DNA of 55,022 nucleotides, taken from positions 1 to 55,022 of the forward strand of contig JAAWSV010000016.1 in assembly GCA_022801715.1 (NCBI GenBank). The letters are read 5' to 3'. The notes below the pieces were generated by a model. The model was not told the origin of the DNA. It saw only the letters and a program-made list of their open reading frames with translations, and made no database searches. Shown here piece by piece: positions 15,064 to 24,110 of this stretch. How positions within the stretch are numbered: the stretch's first letter is position 1; every line of letters begins with the position of its first letter. The position numbers and the translations under genes are program-made. This stretch comes from Oscillospiraceae bacterium. Lineage in GTDB: Bacteria > Bacillota > Clostridia > Oscillospirales > Oscillospiraceae.

Positions 15064-16311
15064 TCAGGCGGCGATCCTGCGCCTCTCCGCTTGGGCGAGG
15101 AGCACCGCGCCCACGAAAAGGGCGGCGGCCAGCAGCACGGCACAGGCCAAGAAGGCCGGGGTGTAGCTGCCGCACCGGTCGTAGATCAGGCCGGTGACCG
15201 GGGGGGCCAGGGCGGGGCCCATGAACTGAAAGACGTTGATGGACCCATAGATATTGGCGAAGTCCCGGTTGCCGAAGAAGCTGATGGTCAGCTGGGGCGT
15301 GAGTACGAAGGGGGAGGCCACGCCGATGCCGAACAGCAGCACGCCCGCCACCGTGAGGACCGCGCTGCGGGACACCAGCAGCAGCAGGATGCCGCCCAGC
15401 GCCAGGGTGGTCATCAAAAGGAAGTTCCGCCGGGTGCCGATCCGGTCGTTGAGCCAGCCGAAAAACAGCTTGCCGAAGGTCATCCCCAGGCTGAGGATGC
15501 TGATAAACAGCGAGGCGGTGGCCGCCTCATAGCCGATGCCCACGAAGTGGGCCTGCATGTGGTTGAAAAGGCCCATGGAGCTGGCACTGAGTCCAAAGAC
15601 CACAAAGCAGGAGGCCCAGAAGGCGGGCTTTTTCAGTGCCTCCGAGCGGAGCATCCCCTCGCCGGGGACACCCCCCCGGCCGCCGGGGGCCCGCTCGCCG
15701 CCGTTCTCCAGTCCCAGGGGGGCCAGACCCATCTCCGCCGGGCGGTAGCGGTAGAGCAGGAACAGAGGCAGCATGCACAGAAGCATACAGCCGGCCAGAA
15801 TGCGGTAGGCGGACTGGTAGCCCAGTTCCCGGATCAGCCGCTGGGCCACCGGGTTGAAGATCATGCTGCCAATGCCGGTACCGGTGAGGGCGATGCCCAT
15901 GGCGGTGCCCTTCTTGGCGTAGAACCAGTTGTTCATCAGGATGTTCACCGACACCATGCCGCACAGGGAGGAGCCGGTGCCGATGAGAAAGCCGATCACG
16001 TAGAACTGCCCGATGCTCCTGGCAAAGGACAGCCCTGTCCAGCAGGCGGCCATAAACACCCCGCCGGCCACCGTGGCCAGCCGGGGCGGGATTTTCTCAT
16101 AGACCTTGCCGATCAGGGGGCAGAAGATCATGGACGCCACCGACACCATGGAGGTGTAGAGCGAGAACTCGCTCCGGGAGACGCCCAGGGTCTCTGTGAC
16201 CGGCACCAGAAACTGCCCGGCACAGTTGACCACGATGCCGGAACCGCCCACCAGCATCAGCGTGCCGGTGAGGCATAAAAGCCAGCCGTAAAAAATCTTG
16301 TTTTGCTTCAT
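15064..16311 (-). CDS. MFS transporter, oxalate/formate antiporter (OFA) type
   Basis: This 415-residue protein has about 12 hydrophobic segments. The MFS loop-2 region is FCPLIGKVYEKIPPR, and the second-half counterpart is FGKLFFGWLNDRIGTRRN. The N-terminus (FYGWLLCLTGTLMLVGGSGI) and overall pattern resemble OFA-family monocarboxylate/oxalate-formate exchangers. In this locus it could export the organic acid end product or exchange it for a substrate. ATG 16311 has AAGGAG nearby; the longer frame adds an unlikely leader. It follows the symporter gene after a hairpin. Confidence 0.82.
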   Translation of the reverse strand: MKQNKIFYGWLLCLTGTLMLVGGSGIVVNCAGQFLVPVTETLGVSRSEFSLYTSMVSVASMIFCPLIGKVYEKIPPRLATVAGGVFMAACWTGLSFARSIGQFYVIGFLIGTGSSLCGMVSVNILMNNWFYAKKGTAMGIALTGTGIGSMIFNPVAQRLIRELGYQSAYRILAGCMLLCMLPLFLLYRYRPAEMGLAPLGLENGGERAPGGRGGVPGEGMLRSEALKKPAFWASCFVVFGLSASSMGLFNHMQAHFVGIGYEAATASLFISILSLGMTFGKLFFGWLNDRIGTRRNFLLMTTLALGGILLLLVSRSAVLTVAGVLLFGIGVASPFVLTPQLTISFFGNRDFANIYGSINVFQFMGPALAPPVTGLIYDRCGSYTPAFLACAVLLAAALFVGAVLLAQAERRRIAA

Positions 16312-16378
16312 ATATGCAGTGCTCCTTCGCAAAAGGATAGGCCCGTCAGAGGGGAGCGGGGCCGGGGAATACACGGCT

Positions 16379-16410
16379 TGGCCGGAGCGGAGAACACTCC
16401 GCTCCGGCCA
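16379..16410 (-). terminator. Intercistronic hairpin between symporter and MFS genes
   Basis: TGGCCGGAGCGGAG and its exact complement flank an AACA loop. There is no U tract on the minus strand, so it may attenuate or process the transcript and need not end it. Confidence 0.5.
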
Positions 16411-16481
16411 GCCGCCGCGCCCTCAGGCGCAGGGGAAGAGGGTATTCATGGGCCGGAGAGAGGTCGGCACATGGGAGGATA

Positions 16482-17933
16482 TCACTTGGCGGCCTCACGG
16501 GCGGCGTTCTTCATCCGCACCATGGGGCACTTGTTCTTGTCCATGGAGCTGACGATCACCATCAGCACCAGCGCCACCGCGTAGGCGGCGAAGAGGCCCA
16601 TATCCGGGTTGAACAGGCCCTGCAGGGGGCTGGGGATTCCGGCGAGGAAGCACACGGTACCCACGATGGCGCCGCCGATCATGCCGGCGAAGCAGCCCTT
16701 GACGGTGCCGTTCTTATAGAGCAGCGCGCCGTAGAGAGGCACCAGCATACTGCCCATGTACGGGTAGTTGAAGAGGATGATGGCATCCAGCACGTTGTCC
16801 ATCTTGAAGGCGAAGAAGATACCCACCAGGCAGGCGCCCACGATGGTGATCTGGGCAATGGTCTTGGCCTTGGGCAGCTCATCCAGCTCCTTGTCCGGGT
16901 GGAGCATCTTGTTATAGAGGTCGCGGGAGAAGGAGGCGCCCATGCAGATCAGAAGGCCGTTGCCGCTGGACATGGCCGCGGCCAGCACCGCGGTGACCAC
17001 GATGCCCGCCAGAACAGGGGACATGGTGGCGGAGACGGTGGTGGCGAAGATGCTGCCGGCGTCGGCGCTGGGATTGAGCTGCTGGCCCACCACGCCGATG
17101 GCGGAGGCCATGGTGCCGATGAACATGGTGATGATACCGCCCCAGATGCAGCCCCAGCGGGCGGTCTTCACGTCCTTGGCGGACTGGTAGCGCAGGAAGG
17201 CGTCATAGGACACGCTGATGGACACCAGCATGGGGGCCACCGCGTAGACGAACTTGGAGAACAGGCCTTGGGGGATGATGGGGGTCATAAACACGGTGGA
17301 GAAGGCGTCCACGCCGGTGGCGCCCAAGCGGCTCAGGGCGATGATGGCCGCCACGGGGATGCCCACCATGATCACGGCGATGTTCACCGTATCGCCCACC
17401 ACCACGGACCACATACCGCCCATGGAGGCGTAGACCAGGATAACCAGGGCGCAGACCACCACGCCGATCCAGAAGGGGATGCCGAAGGCGGCGAGGATGC
17501 TGCCGCAGGCCAGCAGCTGGGCCACGAAGATACCCAGCAGGGAGGGCACGTTGCTCAGCCAGGCCCAGCCGCGGATGGCCTTATGGGAGCCAAAGCGGGC
17601 CTCAAAGTAGTCCATGGGGACCACGGCCTCGATGTCGCGCATACGGGGGGCGATGAAGATACCGGCGATGATACAGCCAAGGCCGCAGCCCATGGAGTAA
17701 TACATGCCGGGCCACACGCCCATGGAGGCGCCGTTGGTGGCGCCGCCCACCACCACGCCGGCGCCGATCTGCACGGCGGCGATGGTGCAGGCGCACATGA
17801 CCACGCCCAGCTTACGGCCGGCCACCAGGAAGTCGCTGGCCTTGGCGGCCCGCTTCTGTGCCCAGAAGCCGATGCCTAACAGCGCGCCCAAGTAGATGAC
17901 CGCTACAATGACGATAAATAGTCTGGGATCCAT
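16482..17933 (-). CDS. Sodium:solute symporter (SSS family)
   Basis: The 483-residue protein has about 13 hydrophobic segments and SSS-family features. These are the N-terminal ASDFLVAGRKLGVV (about residues 32-45), the unwound first core helix region IAAVQIGAGVVVGGATNGA and a later GWAWLSNVPS segment. SSS carriers import amino acids, organic acids, sugars or vitamins with sodium. Placed between an aminotransferase and an OFA-type carrier, it most probably imports the amino or organic acid fermented by this locus. GGAGAAAG precedes the ATG. Confidence 0.88.
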   Translation of the reverse strand: MDPRLFIVIVAVIYLGALLGIGFWAQKRAAKASDFLVAGRKLGVVMCACTIAAVQIGAGVVVGGATNGASMGVWPGMYYSMGCGLGCIIAGIFIAPRMRDIEAVVPMDYFEARFGSHKAIRGWAWLSNVPSLLGIFVAQLLACGSILAAFGIPFWIGVVVCALVILVYASMGGMWSVVVGDTVNIAVIMVGIPVAAIIALSRLGATGVDAFSTVFMTPIIPQGLFSKFVYAVAPMLVSISVSYDAFLRYQSAKDVKTARWGCIWGGIITMFIGTMASAIGVVGQQLNPSADAGSIFATTVSATMSPVLAGIVVTAVLAAAMSSGNGLLICMGASFSRDLYNKMLHPDKELDELPKAKTIAQITIVGACLVGIFFAFKMDNVLDAIILFNYPYMGSMLVPLYGALLYKNGTVKGCFAGMIGGAIVGTVCFLAGIPSPLQGLFNPDMGLFAAYAVALVLMVIVSSMDKNKCPMVRMKNAAREAAK

Positions 17934-17952
17934 TTTCTTTCTCCTTTCCTCT

Positions 17953-17981
17953 GGGGACTGCCGGCGGGGCCGGCAGTCCCC
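17953..17981 (-). terminator. Intercistronic hairpin behind the aminotransferase gene
   Basis: GGGGACTGCCGG and its exact complement flank a 5-nt loop. No U run follows, so it is more likely a stabilising or partially terminating hairpin that lowers symporter expression relative to the enzymes. Confidence 0.45.
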
Positions 17982-18073
17982 TTGTCACAACAAAAGACTC
18001 TTCTCTATCTGCCGCCGGTCTCCTCCGGCGGCGGGGATGCGGGAAAATGGATGCGCAGGGGGGAAGGAGCGGA

Positions 18074-19330
18074 TCAGTCGGGCTCGTGGCCGGCGAAGAG
18101 CTCCTTGGCCGCCGTGGCCAAGCCGGGGATCTGGCGGGTGGGCACGGCGCTGATGGCAAAGCGGATGGCCCGGGCCAGGGGGATGACGAAGATGTTGCGC
18201 TTGGCCAGCTTGTCGGCCAGGCCGGCGGTGTCCCTGGCGGGGACGGTGATGAAGAAGCCGGACTGGTAGGGCAGGATGTGGAGCCCCACCTCCCTGGCCT
18301 CCTTGACAAACAGCTCGGCACGGTTTGCCAGCATCAGACGGGCGGCCTCCCGCTCCTTGTCGATCTGCTCCTTCACGGCGCTGTCCGCCATGATGTCCAC
18401 CAGCATCTTCTGCACGCCGCGGGCGCCGTTGGACCAGGTGGTGCGGTTGGAGTAGGTGTTCACCTGCTCAAACTCGTCGGCAACCTCCTTGGAGGTGGTC
18501 AGGCACATCAGCGCGCCGCCGCGCATACCGTAGACGGAGAAGGCCTTGGACATGCTGAAGGCCACGGCGGTGAGGATGTTCTCGGGCATATCCTCAAAGA
18601 ACTTCAGGAAGCTCCGGGTCTCGTGGGGATCACCGGCGTAGTCGATGTAGGCCATGTCCCAGAGGATGATCAGCTTCTTGCTCTCGTCCTTGGCGCACTG
18701 GCGGAAGAAGTCGGTGATCTCCTTCCAGTCCTCGTCGGTCATGGAGTAGCCGGAGGGGTTGTTGGCGGGGGTGTTGAAGATGGCCATCAGGGTGTTCTGC
18801 TTGGCGAGGATCTCCAGCGCCTTCTCCTTCATCCCCTTGAGGTTGAAGTGGTCGTTCTCGTCGAACATCTCGTAGAGCTCCCACTTGCGGTGGTACTCGG
18901 TGGCCATCTCACGGTAGGGGCCCCAGTGCCAGGTGGGAATGAGGAAGGTCTCCCCCTCGTCCACATAGTTGTAGATCATGTGGCGGATGCCGCCGCTGCC
19001 GCCCATGGTGGCCACGCCGGAGGTGTAGGTCCCCTTGGGCTGGTGGCCCTGGAACATGAACTCCTTGGCGGCGCTCAGGAAGGCGGACAGGCCCTCGATG
19101 GGGGCGTAGTCCATCAGCTCGTCGGCGGGCAGGCTCCGGTAGATCTTCTCCACCGTGGGCAGGGACAGGAAGTTGCCCTCGTCGTCCTTCAGCACGCCCA
19201 GGGTGGCGTCCACCACGTTCTCCTTGCCAAACTTGGCGATGGCGGCACCGGCGTTGCCGGCGGAGCTGAAGCTGGGGTCGGGGCGGCCCTTGCCAAAGGC
19301 GTGGGACGCGGTCATGGTTGTCACTTTCAT
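18074..19330 (-). CDS. Class I (fold type I) PLP aminotransferase
   Basis: The 418-residue enzyme should convert an amino acid to its 2-oxoacid using a keto-acid acceptor. Residues visible for PLP binding are the NTPANNPSG segment (about 187-195), Asp in LWDMAYID (about 225), and the Schiff-base Lys in FSMSKAFSVYGMRGG (about 262). A C-terminal Arg in the AISAVPTR region (about 395) probably binds the substrate carboxylate. The sequence resembles aspartate/aromatic aminotransferases of anaerobes. It is followed by a symporter and preceded by acyl-CoA synthetase and 2-oxoacid oxidoreductase genes, which fits the first step of amino-acid fermentation. The exact substrate is open. Confidence 0.87.
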   Translation of the reverse strand: MKVTTMTASHAFGKGRPDPSFSSAGNAGAAIAKFGKENVVDATLGVLKDDEGNFLSLPTVEKIYRSLPADELMDYAPIEGLSAFLSAAKEFMFQGHQPKGTYTSGVATMGGSGGIRHMIYNYVDEGETFLIPTWHWGPYREMATEYHRKWELYEMFDENDHFNLKGMKEKALEILAKQNTLMAIFNTPANNPSGYSMTDEDWKEITDFFRQCAKDESKKLIILWDMAYIDYAGDPHETRSFLKFFEDMPENILTAVAFSMSKAFSVYGMRGGALMCLTTSKEVADEFEQVNTYSNRTTWSNGARGVQKMLVDIMADSAVKEQIDKEREAARLMLANRAELFVKEAREVGLHILPYQSGFFITVPARDTAGLADKLAKRNIFVIPLARAIRFAISAVPTRQIPGLATAAKELFAGHEPD

Positions 19331-19344
19331 GCGCTCTCTCCTCC

Positions 19345-21447
19345 TCAGTCCGTGTATTTTACGATCAGAGCGTCCACGGCGCAGACGCCCTCACCCTCCG
19401 GGTAGACGAATACGGGGTTTAAGTCCATCTCCTTGATCTCATCCCGGTGCTCGTAGGCGTAGCCGGCGATCTTCACCATCATGTCCGTCAGCGCCTCGAT
19501 GTCGCAGGGCTTGGAGCCCCGGTAGCCGGTGAGCATCTTGTAGCTCTTGAGCTTCTCCAGCATGGCCCGGGCCTCCCCCTTGTTCAGCGGCACGGGGTAG
19601 AGGGCCGCGTCCTTGAATACCTCCACGAACACGCCGCCCATTCCCACCAGCAGCATGGGGCCGAACTGCTTGTCGTTGGTGACGCCGATGATGATCTCCA
19701 CACCGGCGGGGGCCATCTCCTGCACCAGTACGCCGTCGGTGGCGGCGCCGGGCATGGACTTGGCCACGTTATCAAGGATCTCCCGGTAGGCCGCGGCGGC
19801 CTCGTCGGCGGTGTTGATGTTCAGCTTCACGCCGCCGGCGTCGGTCTTGTGGAGGATCTGGTCGGAGTTGATCTTCAGCACCAGGGGCTTCTTCATCCGC
19901 TCCGCCGCGGCCCGGGCCTCCTCCTCGCTGCGGGCGATGGTCTGGTCGGGCACGGGGACGCCGCAGGCGCGCATCTCCGCCTTGCTGTCAAACTCCGACA
20001 GGGCCACGGTCTTCCCCTCGTCGTGCTTCTCCGGCACGGCGGGGATCAGGGTGCGCTTGGAGGCGTCATAGACGGCGAAGTCCGAGAGCTGCTTGAGGCA
20101 GCTGAAGGAGGTGCCCATGGAGCTCATCAGGGGGACGCCGGCATTCTCCAGCACCCGCCGGGACTCCCGGTAGCGGTAGTTCTCCAGCGAGGGGATGGCC
20201 AGCACCGGCTTGGTGACGCCCTGGGCCTTGGCCTTGGCGATAGCGCCGCAGAGCTCGTTGGTGGTGGCGTCGCCGGTGTTCTTCACATTGGTGCCGATGG
20301 TGATGGCCCCCACCGCCTCGTCCGCCTGGAAGGCCTTCAGAAGGCCGATGGTCTTGTCGTCGTCGTGGAACAGGCTGGTGGTGGCGTCCAGAGGGTTCTT
20401 GGCGGCGGCAAAGCCGGGGATGTACTTCTTGATCTCCGCCTTGGTCTCCTCGCTGAGCTCCGCCAAGGCCACGCCGGTCTCCTCCGCCACGTCGGCGCTG
20501 AGGGTGGACTCGCCGCCGGAGAAGCTGATAACGGCGAACTCCTTCTTCCTGGGGAAATTCCCGTTGAGCACGCTCATGGTCTGGGCCAGGCACATGAACT
20601 CCTCCAGCGTCCTGGCCACGATGACGCCGTACTTCTCAAAGATGCTCTCAAAGGCCTTGCTGGACCCGGCCATGCTGCCGGTGTGGGAGGCGGCGGCGAT
20701 GGCCCCGATGGCGGAGCGTCCCGCCTTCAGGATCACCACCGGCTTGCGCAGCTCCGCCGCCCGGCGCAGGGCCTCGAGGAAGCGGCGGGAGTTGCGGACG
20801 CCCTCCAGGTACAAAGCCACCACCCGGACCTTCTCGTCCTGAATGACGAAGTATAGGAAGTCCTCCAGGGTGCAGATGTTGCCGTTGCCCGAGGAGATGG
20901 CGTAGGACACGTTGAAGAAGTCGGTGTTGAGGATCTCCGCGGAGACGAAGCCGCTCTGGGCGATGATGGCGATGCCGTGGGCGTCGTCCTCCAGATCCCA
21001 GTGGGTGTGCCCGCCCCACATGTTCACCTTCTCGATGTTGTTGATCAGCCCCATGCAGTTGGGTCCTAAGATGCACATGTCATACCGGTGGGCGATCCCC
21101 TTGACCTGCTCCTCCAGGGCGTGGCCCTCCTCGGTGCCCTCCTCGGAGAAGCCGCTGGCAAAGACCACCGCCGCGCCGATGCCCTTCTCCCCCGCCTCGG
21201 TGAGGAGGCCGGGGACGGTCTTGCTGGAGGTGCACAGCACCACGCAGTCCACCACCTCGGGCAGGGCCGTGATACTGGGCCAGCACTTCTTGCCGAACAG
21301 CTCCTCCCGCTTGGGGTGGACGAAGTAGGCGTGGTCGGCGATGCGGCTCATCATGGCGCCGTTGGCCGCCCCCCGGCCGAAGCCGGGCTTGTCGGTGACG
21401 CCCACCACGGCAATGCTCTTGGGCTTAATCAGTTTTTCTAAATTCAT
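19345..21447 (-). CDS. ADP-forming acyl-CoA (acetate-CoA) ligase, fused alpha-beta
   Basis: This 700-residue protein converts acyl-CoA, ADP and phosphate to the free acid, CoA and ATP. Its order is a CoA-binding domain (residues 8-135, PKSIAVVGVTDKPGFGRG), succinyl-CoA-ligase-like flavodoxin domains with the phosphorylated His in ASHTGSMAGS (about residue 255), and a C-terminal ATP-grasp domain. The ATP-grasp part carries the second His of ILHKTDAGGV (about 533). Archaea often split this enzyme into alpha and beta chains; here they are one chain. AGAGGAA precedes the ATG. Its place after the oxidoreductase genes makes it the ATP-yielding last step of the pathway. Confidence 0.92.
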   Translation of the reverse strand: MNLEKLIKPKSIAVVGVTDKPGFGRGAANGAMMSRIADHAYFVHPKREELFGKKCWPSITALPEVVDCVVLCTSSKTVPGLLTEAGEKGIGAAVVFASGFSEEGTEEGHALEEQVKGIAHRYDMCILGPNCMGLINNIEKVNMWGGHTHWDLEDDAHGIAIIAQSGFVSAEILNTDFFNVSYAISSGNGNICTLEDFLYFVIQDEKVRVVALYLEGVRNSRRFLEALRRAAELRKPVVILKAGRSAIGAIAAASHTGSMAGSSKAFESIFEKYGVIVARTLEEFMCLAQTMSVLNGNFPRKKEFAVISFSGGESTLSADVAEETGVALAELSEETKAEIKKYIPGFAAAKNPLDATTSLFHDDDKTIGLLKAFQADEAVGAITIGTNVKNTGDATTNELCGAIAKAKAQGVTKPVLAIPSLENYRYRESRRVLENAGVPLMSSMGTSFSCLKQLSDFAVYDASKRTLIPAVPEKHDEGKTVALSEFDSKAEMRACGVPVPDQTIARSEEEARAAAERMKKPLVLKINSDQILHKTDAGGVKLNINTADEAAAAYREILDNVAKSMPGAATDGVLVQEMAPAGVEIIIGVTNDKQFGPMLLVGMGGVFVEVFKDAALYPVPLNKGEARAMLEKLKSYKMLTGYRGSKPCDIEALTDMMVKIAGYAYEHRDEIKEMDLNPVFVYPEGEGVCAVDALIVKYTD

Positions 21448-21472
21448 ATGGTTTTTCCTCTGCTCCCCTGGC

Positions 21473-22003
21473 TCAGACCGCCTGATAGCCTTCCATGAAG
21501 GCCGCCTCGTTCATAGCGGTGTACTTCTCCTTGCCCTTGTCCACAAAGATCTGCTTGAGGACCTCCTTGGCCTTCTCCTCCGGGAACAGGCCGCACTTCT
21601 TGATCATGGCGCCGATGGCCACGATGTTGGCCGCCTTGGGGTTGTTGGCCTTCTGGGCCAGGGTCAGGCAGGGCACCCGCACCACCTCGAACTTGCTGTC
21701 AATCCTGGCGTCCTCGGAGACGTTGTTGGTGTTGACAATGATCACACCGCCGTCCTTCAGATAGGCCGCGTACTCCAAAGAGGGCTCGTTCATGGCCACC
21801 AGGATGTCCAGCTCCTCCATATCCGGGCCGCCGATCATGCCGTCGGCGTACTTTACCACGCTATAGGCCTTGCCGCCGCGCATGGTGGGGCCGTAGGCCG
21901 GCATCCATGTCACGTTCTTCCCGTCCTCCAAGGCCATCTCCGCAAGGATCAGTCCCGCGGTCAAAACACCCTGTCCGCCGAAACCGGCAAATACGACTTC
22001 CAT
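21473..22003 (-). CDS. 2-oxoacid:ferredoxin oxidoreductase, gamma subunit
   Basis: The 176-residue subunit shows the family opening FAGFGGQGVLTAG (residues 5-17) and the conserved YGPTMRGGKAYSVV region near residue 45. It is the gamma chain that completes the alpha-beta-delta complex encoded directly upstream. The start has GGAGG nearby and lies 2 nt after the beta stop, so expression is coupled. The VorC/PorC label cannot be settled from sequence alone. Confidence 0.92.
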   Translation of the reverse strand: MEVVFAGFGGQGVLTAGLILAEMALEDGKNVTWMPAYGPTMRGGKAYSVVKYADGMIGGPDMEELDILVAMNEPSLEYAAYLKDGGVIIVNTNNVSEDARIDSKFEVVRVPCLTLAQKANNPKAANIVAIGAMIKKCGLFPEEKAKEVLKQIFVDKGKEKYTAMNEAAFMEGYQAV

Positions 22004-22005
22004 CC

Positions 22006-22743
22006 TTACTTCCTCCTTCCCTTCAGCTCACCCAACTCGTAGTAGGGGACCACTTCCTTCTCCATCCACTGGATGGACTTCTCCACGCTCATGCCCCAGT
22101 TGGTGGGACACTGGCACAGCACCTCCACCAGGGCGTAGCCCTCGCCGCTGAGCTGGGCCTCGATGGCGTTGCGCACGTAGCCCTTCAGGCGGTTGATCTC
22201 CTTGGCGCTGTGGACGGAGCCCCGGGCCACATAGGCCACGTCGGAGAAGGAGGCGGCGATCTCCGGCACCCGGATGGGCATACCGGTGAGGTCGGTATCG
22301 CGGCCGTGGGCGCTGGTGGTGGTCACCTGACCGGGCATGGTGGTCCAGGACATCTGGCCGCCGGTCATGGCGAAGTTGTTGTTGTTGATGACAAACACGG
22401 TGATGGGCTCGCTGCGGTAGGCGGCGTTGAGGGTCTCCGCCAGGCCGATGACGTAGGCGTCGCCGTCACCCTGATAGGCGATGGACAGCAGGTCCGGGCG
22501 GGCCACCTTCACGCCGGTGGCGGTGGAGGCGGCGCGGCCGTGTGCGGTCTGGATCTTGTCGCCGTTCCAGCTGCCGTTCATGTTGCAGGAGCAGCCCACG
22601 CCTAAGGTCAAAATGGTCTTCTTCTCATAGCCCTTCTCCTCGATCACTTCCGCGATCAGGCGGTTGAGAATGCCGTGGCCGCAGCCGGGGCAGAAATGGT
22701 TGGGAATGCTCACCATGGTGGGCGTTGTTTTCACGACTGCCAT
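22006..22743 (-). CDS. 2-oxoacid:ferredoxin oxidoreductase, beta (TPP-binding) subunit
   Basis: The 245-residue chain binds thiamine diphosphate and an Fe-S cluster. FCPGCGHG (about residues 16-23) gives two cluster Cys residues. GDGDAYVIGLAETLNAA with downstream NNNNFAMTGGQ is the TPP/Mg signature. I place the start at 22743, which follows GGAGGTGTTTTAAG at the end of the alpha gene; the frame extends to 22887 inside the alpha gene and is spurious there. The pairing resembles 2-oxoisovalerate (Vor) or 2-oxoglutarate (Kor) enzymes. Confidence 0.93.
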   Translation of the reverse strand: MAVVKTTPTMVSIPNHFCPGCGHGILNRLIAEVIEEKGYEKKTILTLGVGCSCNMNGSWNGDKIQTAHGRAASTATGVKVARPDLLSIAYQGDGDAYVIGLAETLNAAYRSEPITVFVINNNNFAMTGGQMSWTTMPGQVTTTSAHGRDTDLTGMPIRVPEIAASFSDVAYVARGSVHSAKEINRLKGYVRNAIEAQLSGEGYALVEVLCQCPTNWGMSVEKSIQWMEKEVVPYYELGELKGRRK

Positions 22744-22744
22744 C

Positions 22745-23794
22745 TTAAAACACCTCCTTGTTCTCGCCGCTGAGGATGCCGTTGACATAGGTGACGATCT
22801 CCTTGGTCTTGGGGATCTTCTGCCCGGAGAACAGGCCGTACACCGGTACGTTCCCCCTGCACATCCGCTTGGTGGCCAAGGCCACATCCTCGATGAGCTG
22901 GCCGGCGTCGGTGGACTCCACGGAGATGATGCCCTTCACGCTATCGGGCACCGCCTTGAAGGCGTCGAAGGGGAAGGGCCACACGGTGATGGGACGGATG
23001 AGACCCGCCTTGATCCCCTGCTCACGGAGCTGGTCCACCGCGTTGCGGCTGGTGCGGGAGGGCAGGCCGAAGGCCACGAACACGTAGTCGGCGTCCTCCA
23101 CCATGTAGTTCTCCCAGCGCTGCTCGTTGGCCATGATGGCCTCCACCTTGGCCCGCAGGGCGCCGGGCTTGCCCGGGTTGTCGATGCGGCCGTGGGGCCG
23201 GTCGGTGCCGTCGAAGGTCCAGCCTAAGTCCTCCTTGCGCTCCTTAAAGGGCGGGAACTCCACCGGCTCCATCATCTGGCCCAGGGCCGCCTCGGAGAGG
23301 ATCTCCACGGGGTTTCTGTACTTCTCCGCCACGTCAAAGGCGTTGTACATCAGATCCACGGTCTCCTGGATGCTGTTGGGGGCGTACACGATGACACGGT
23401 AGTCGCCGTTGCCGCCGCCCCGGGTATCCCGGAGGTAGTCGGTCTGGGAGGAATCCAGGGTGCCGAGGCCCGGTCCCCAGCGCTGGACGTTCACCAGCAC
23501 AGAGGGGAAATTGTTGGCGCATAAGTAGGCGATGCCCTCCTGCTTCAGGGAGAAGCCCGGGCCGGAGGAGCTGGTCATCGAGCGCATGCCGCAGGCGTAG
23601 GCGCCGAAGATCATATAGATGGCGGACATCTCATTCTCCGCCTGGAGAAAGCGCCGCCCCAGCTCAGGCATCCGGGAGGACAGATACTCGCCCACCTCGG
23701 TCTGCGGGGTGATGGGATAACCCGCGTAGAACTCACAGCCGGCCCGCATGGCGGCCTCAGCAATGGCGTGATTGCCTTTCCACATCTTTTTCAT
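22745..23794 (-). CDS. vorB: 2-oxoacid:ferredoxin oxidoreductase, alpha subunit (VorB type)
   Basis: The 349-residue alpha chain opens with KGNHAIAEAAMRAGCEFYAG and YPITPQTEVGEYLS, the standard beginning of VorB/KorA chains. It continues with FLQAENEMSAIYMIFGA, the conserved Glu-containing pyrimidine-binding region, and TSSSGPGFSLKQEG. The enzyme oxidatively decarboxylates a 2-oxoacid to acyl-CoA and reduces ferredoxin. Length and motifs fit branched-chain (3-methyl-2-oxobutanoate) oxidoreductases best, but aryl-pyruvate or 2-oxoglutarate use is possible. It is the second gene of the operon, after the ferredoxin-like subunit. Confidence 0.9.
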   Translation of the reverse strand: MKKMWKGNHAIAEAAMRAGCEFYAGYPITPQTEVGEYLSSRMPELGRRFLQAENEMSAIYMIFGAYACGMRSMTSSSGPGFSLKQEGIAYLCANNFPSVLVNVQRWGPGLGTLDSSQTDYLRDTRGGGNGDYRVIVYAPNSIQETVDLMYNAFDVAEKYRNPVEILSEAALGQMMEPVEFPPFKERKEDLGWTFDGTDRPHGRIDNPGKPGALRAKVEAIMANEQRWENYMVEDADYVFVAFGLPSRTSRNAVDQLREQGIKAGLIRPITVWPFPFDAFKAVPDSVKGIISVESTDAGQLIEDVALATKRMCRGNVPVYGLFSGQKIPKTKEIVTYVNGILSGENKEVF

Positions 23795-23815
23795 GTCTCA
23801 TTCACTCCCTTCCGC

Positions 23816-24016
23816 TTATTCGCTGAGCTCAAACACGTTGTCGGGGCATACTGTGTAGCAGATGCCGCACTTGGTGCACTTGGCCTCGTCGTTGGCCACG
23901 TAGTCGTAGCCCTCCTTGTTCAGCGAGCCGCTGAGCGAGAGCGCCTTGCTCGGACATGCCAGAATGCAGTAGCCGCAGCTCTTGCACCGTTCTGTGCTTA
24001 GATGAAGTGTCGCCAT
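23816..24016 (-). CDS. 2-oxoacid:ferredoxin oxidoreductase, delta (ferredoxin-like) subunit
   Basis: The 66-residue protein has two 4Fe-4S motifs, CKSCGYCILACP (residues 11-22) and CTKCGICYTVCP (about 47-58). It is the electron-transfer subunit of the complex. As first gene of the operon, with GGGAGG upstream of the ATG, it follows the AT-rich promoter region that contains a large palindrome. Confidence 0.93.
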   Translation of the reverse strand: MATLHLSTERCKSCGYCILACPSKALSLSGSLNKEGYDYVANDEAKCTKCGICYTVCPDNVFELSE

Positions 24017-24069
24017 TGGCCTGTTACCTCCCTCGATAGCGTTTTTTCCTCGGTCTTCCGGTTACTGTT

Positions 24070-24110
24070 ATAATAATTTCAAAAATCGAAATTTATGAAA
24101 TTATTATTTC
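24070..24110 (-). promoter_or_regulatory. Operator-like palindrome upstream of the amino-acid fermentation operon
   Basis: ATAATAATTTC (24070-24080) and GAAATTATTAT (24097-24107) are perfect inverted repeats around a 16-nt spacer. The right arm continues as GAAAT-TATT-ATTTC (24097-24110), a second small palindrome. The site is about 55 nt upstream of the first start codon, where an operator for the local RpiR regulator would be expected. TATTAT and TATAAC within it could act as the -10 box. Confidence 0.5.
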
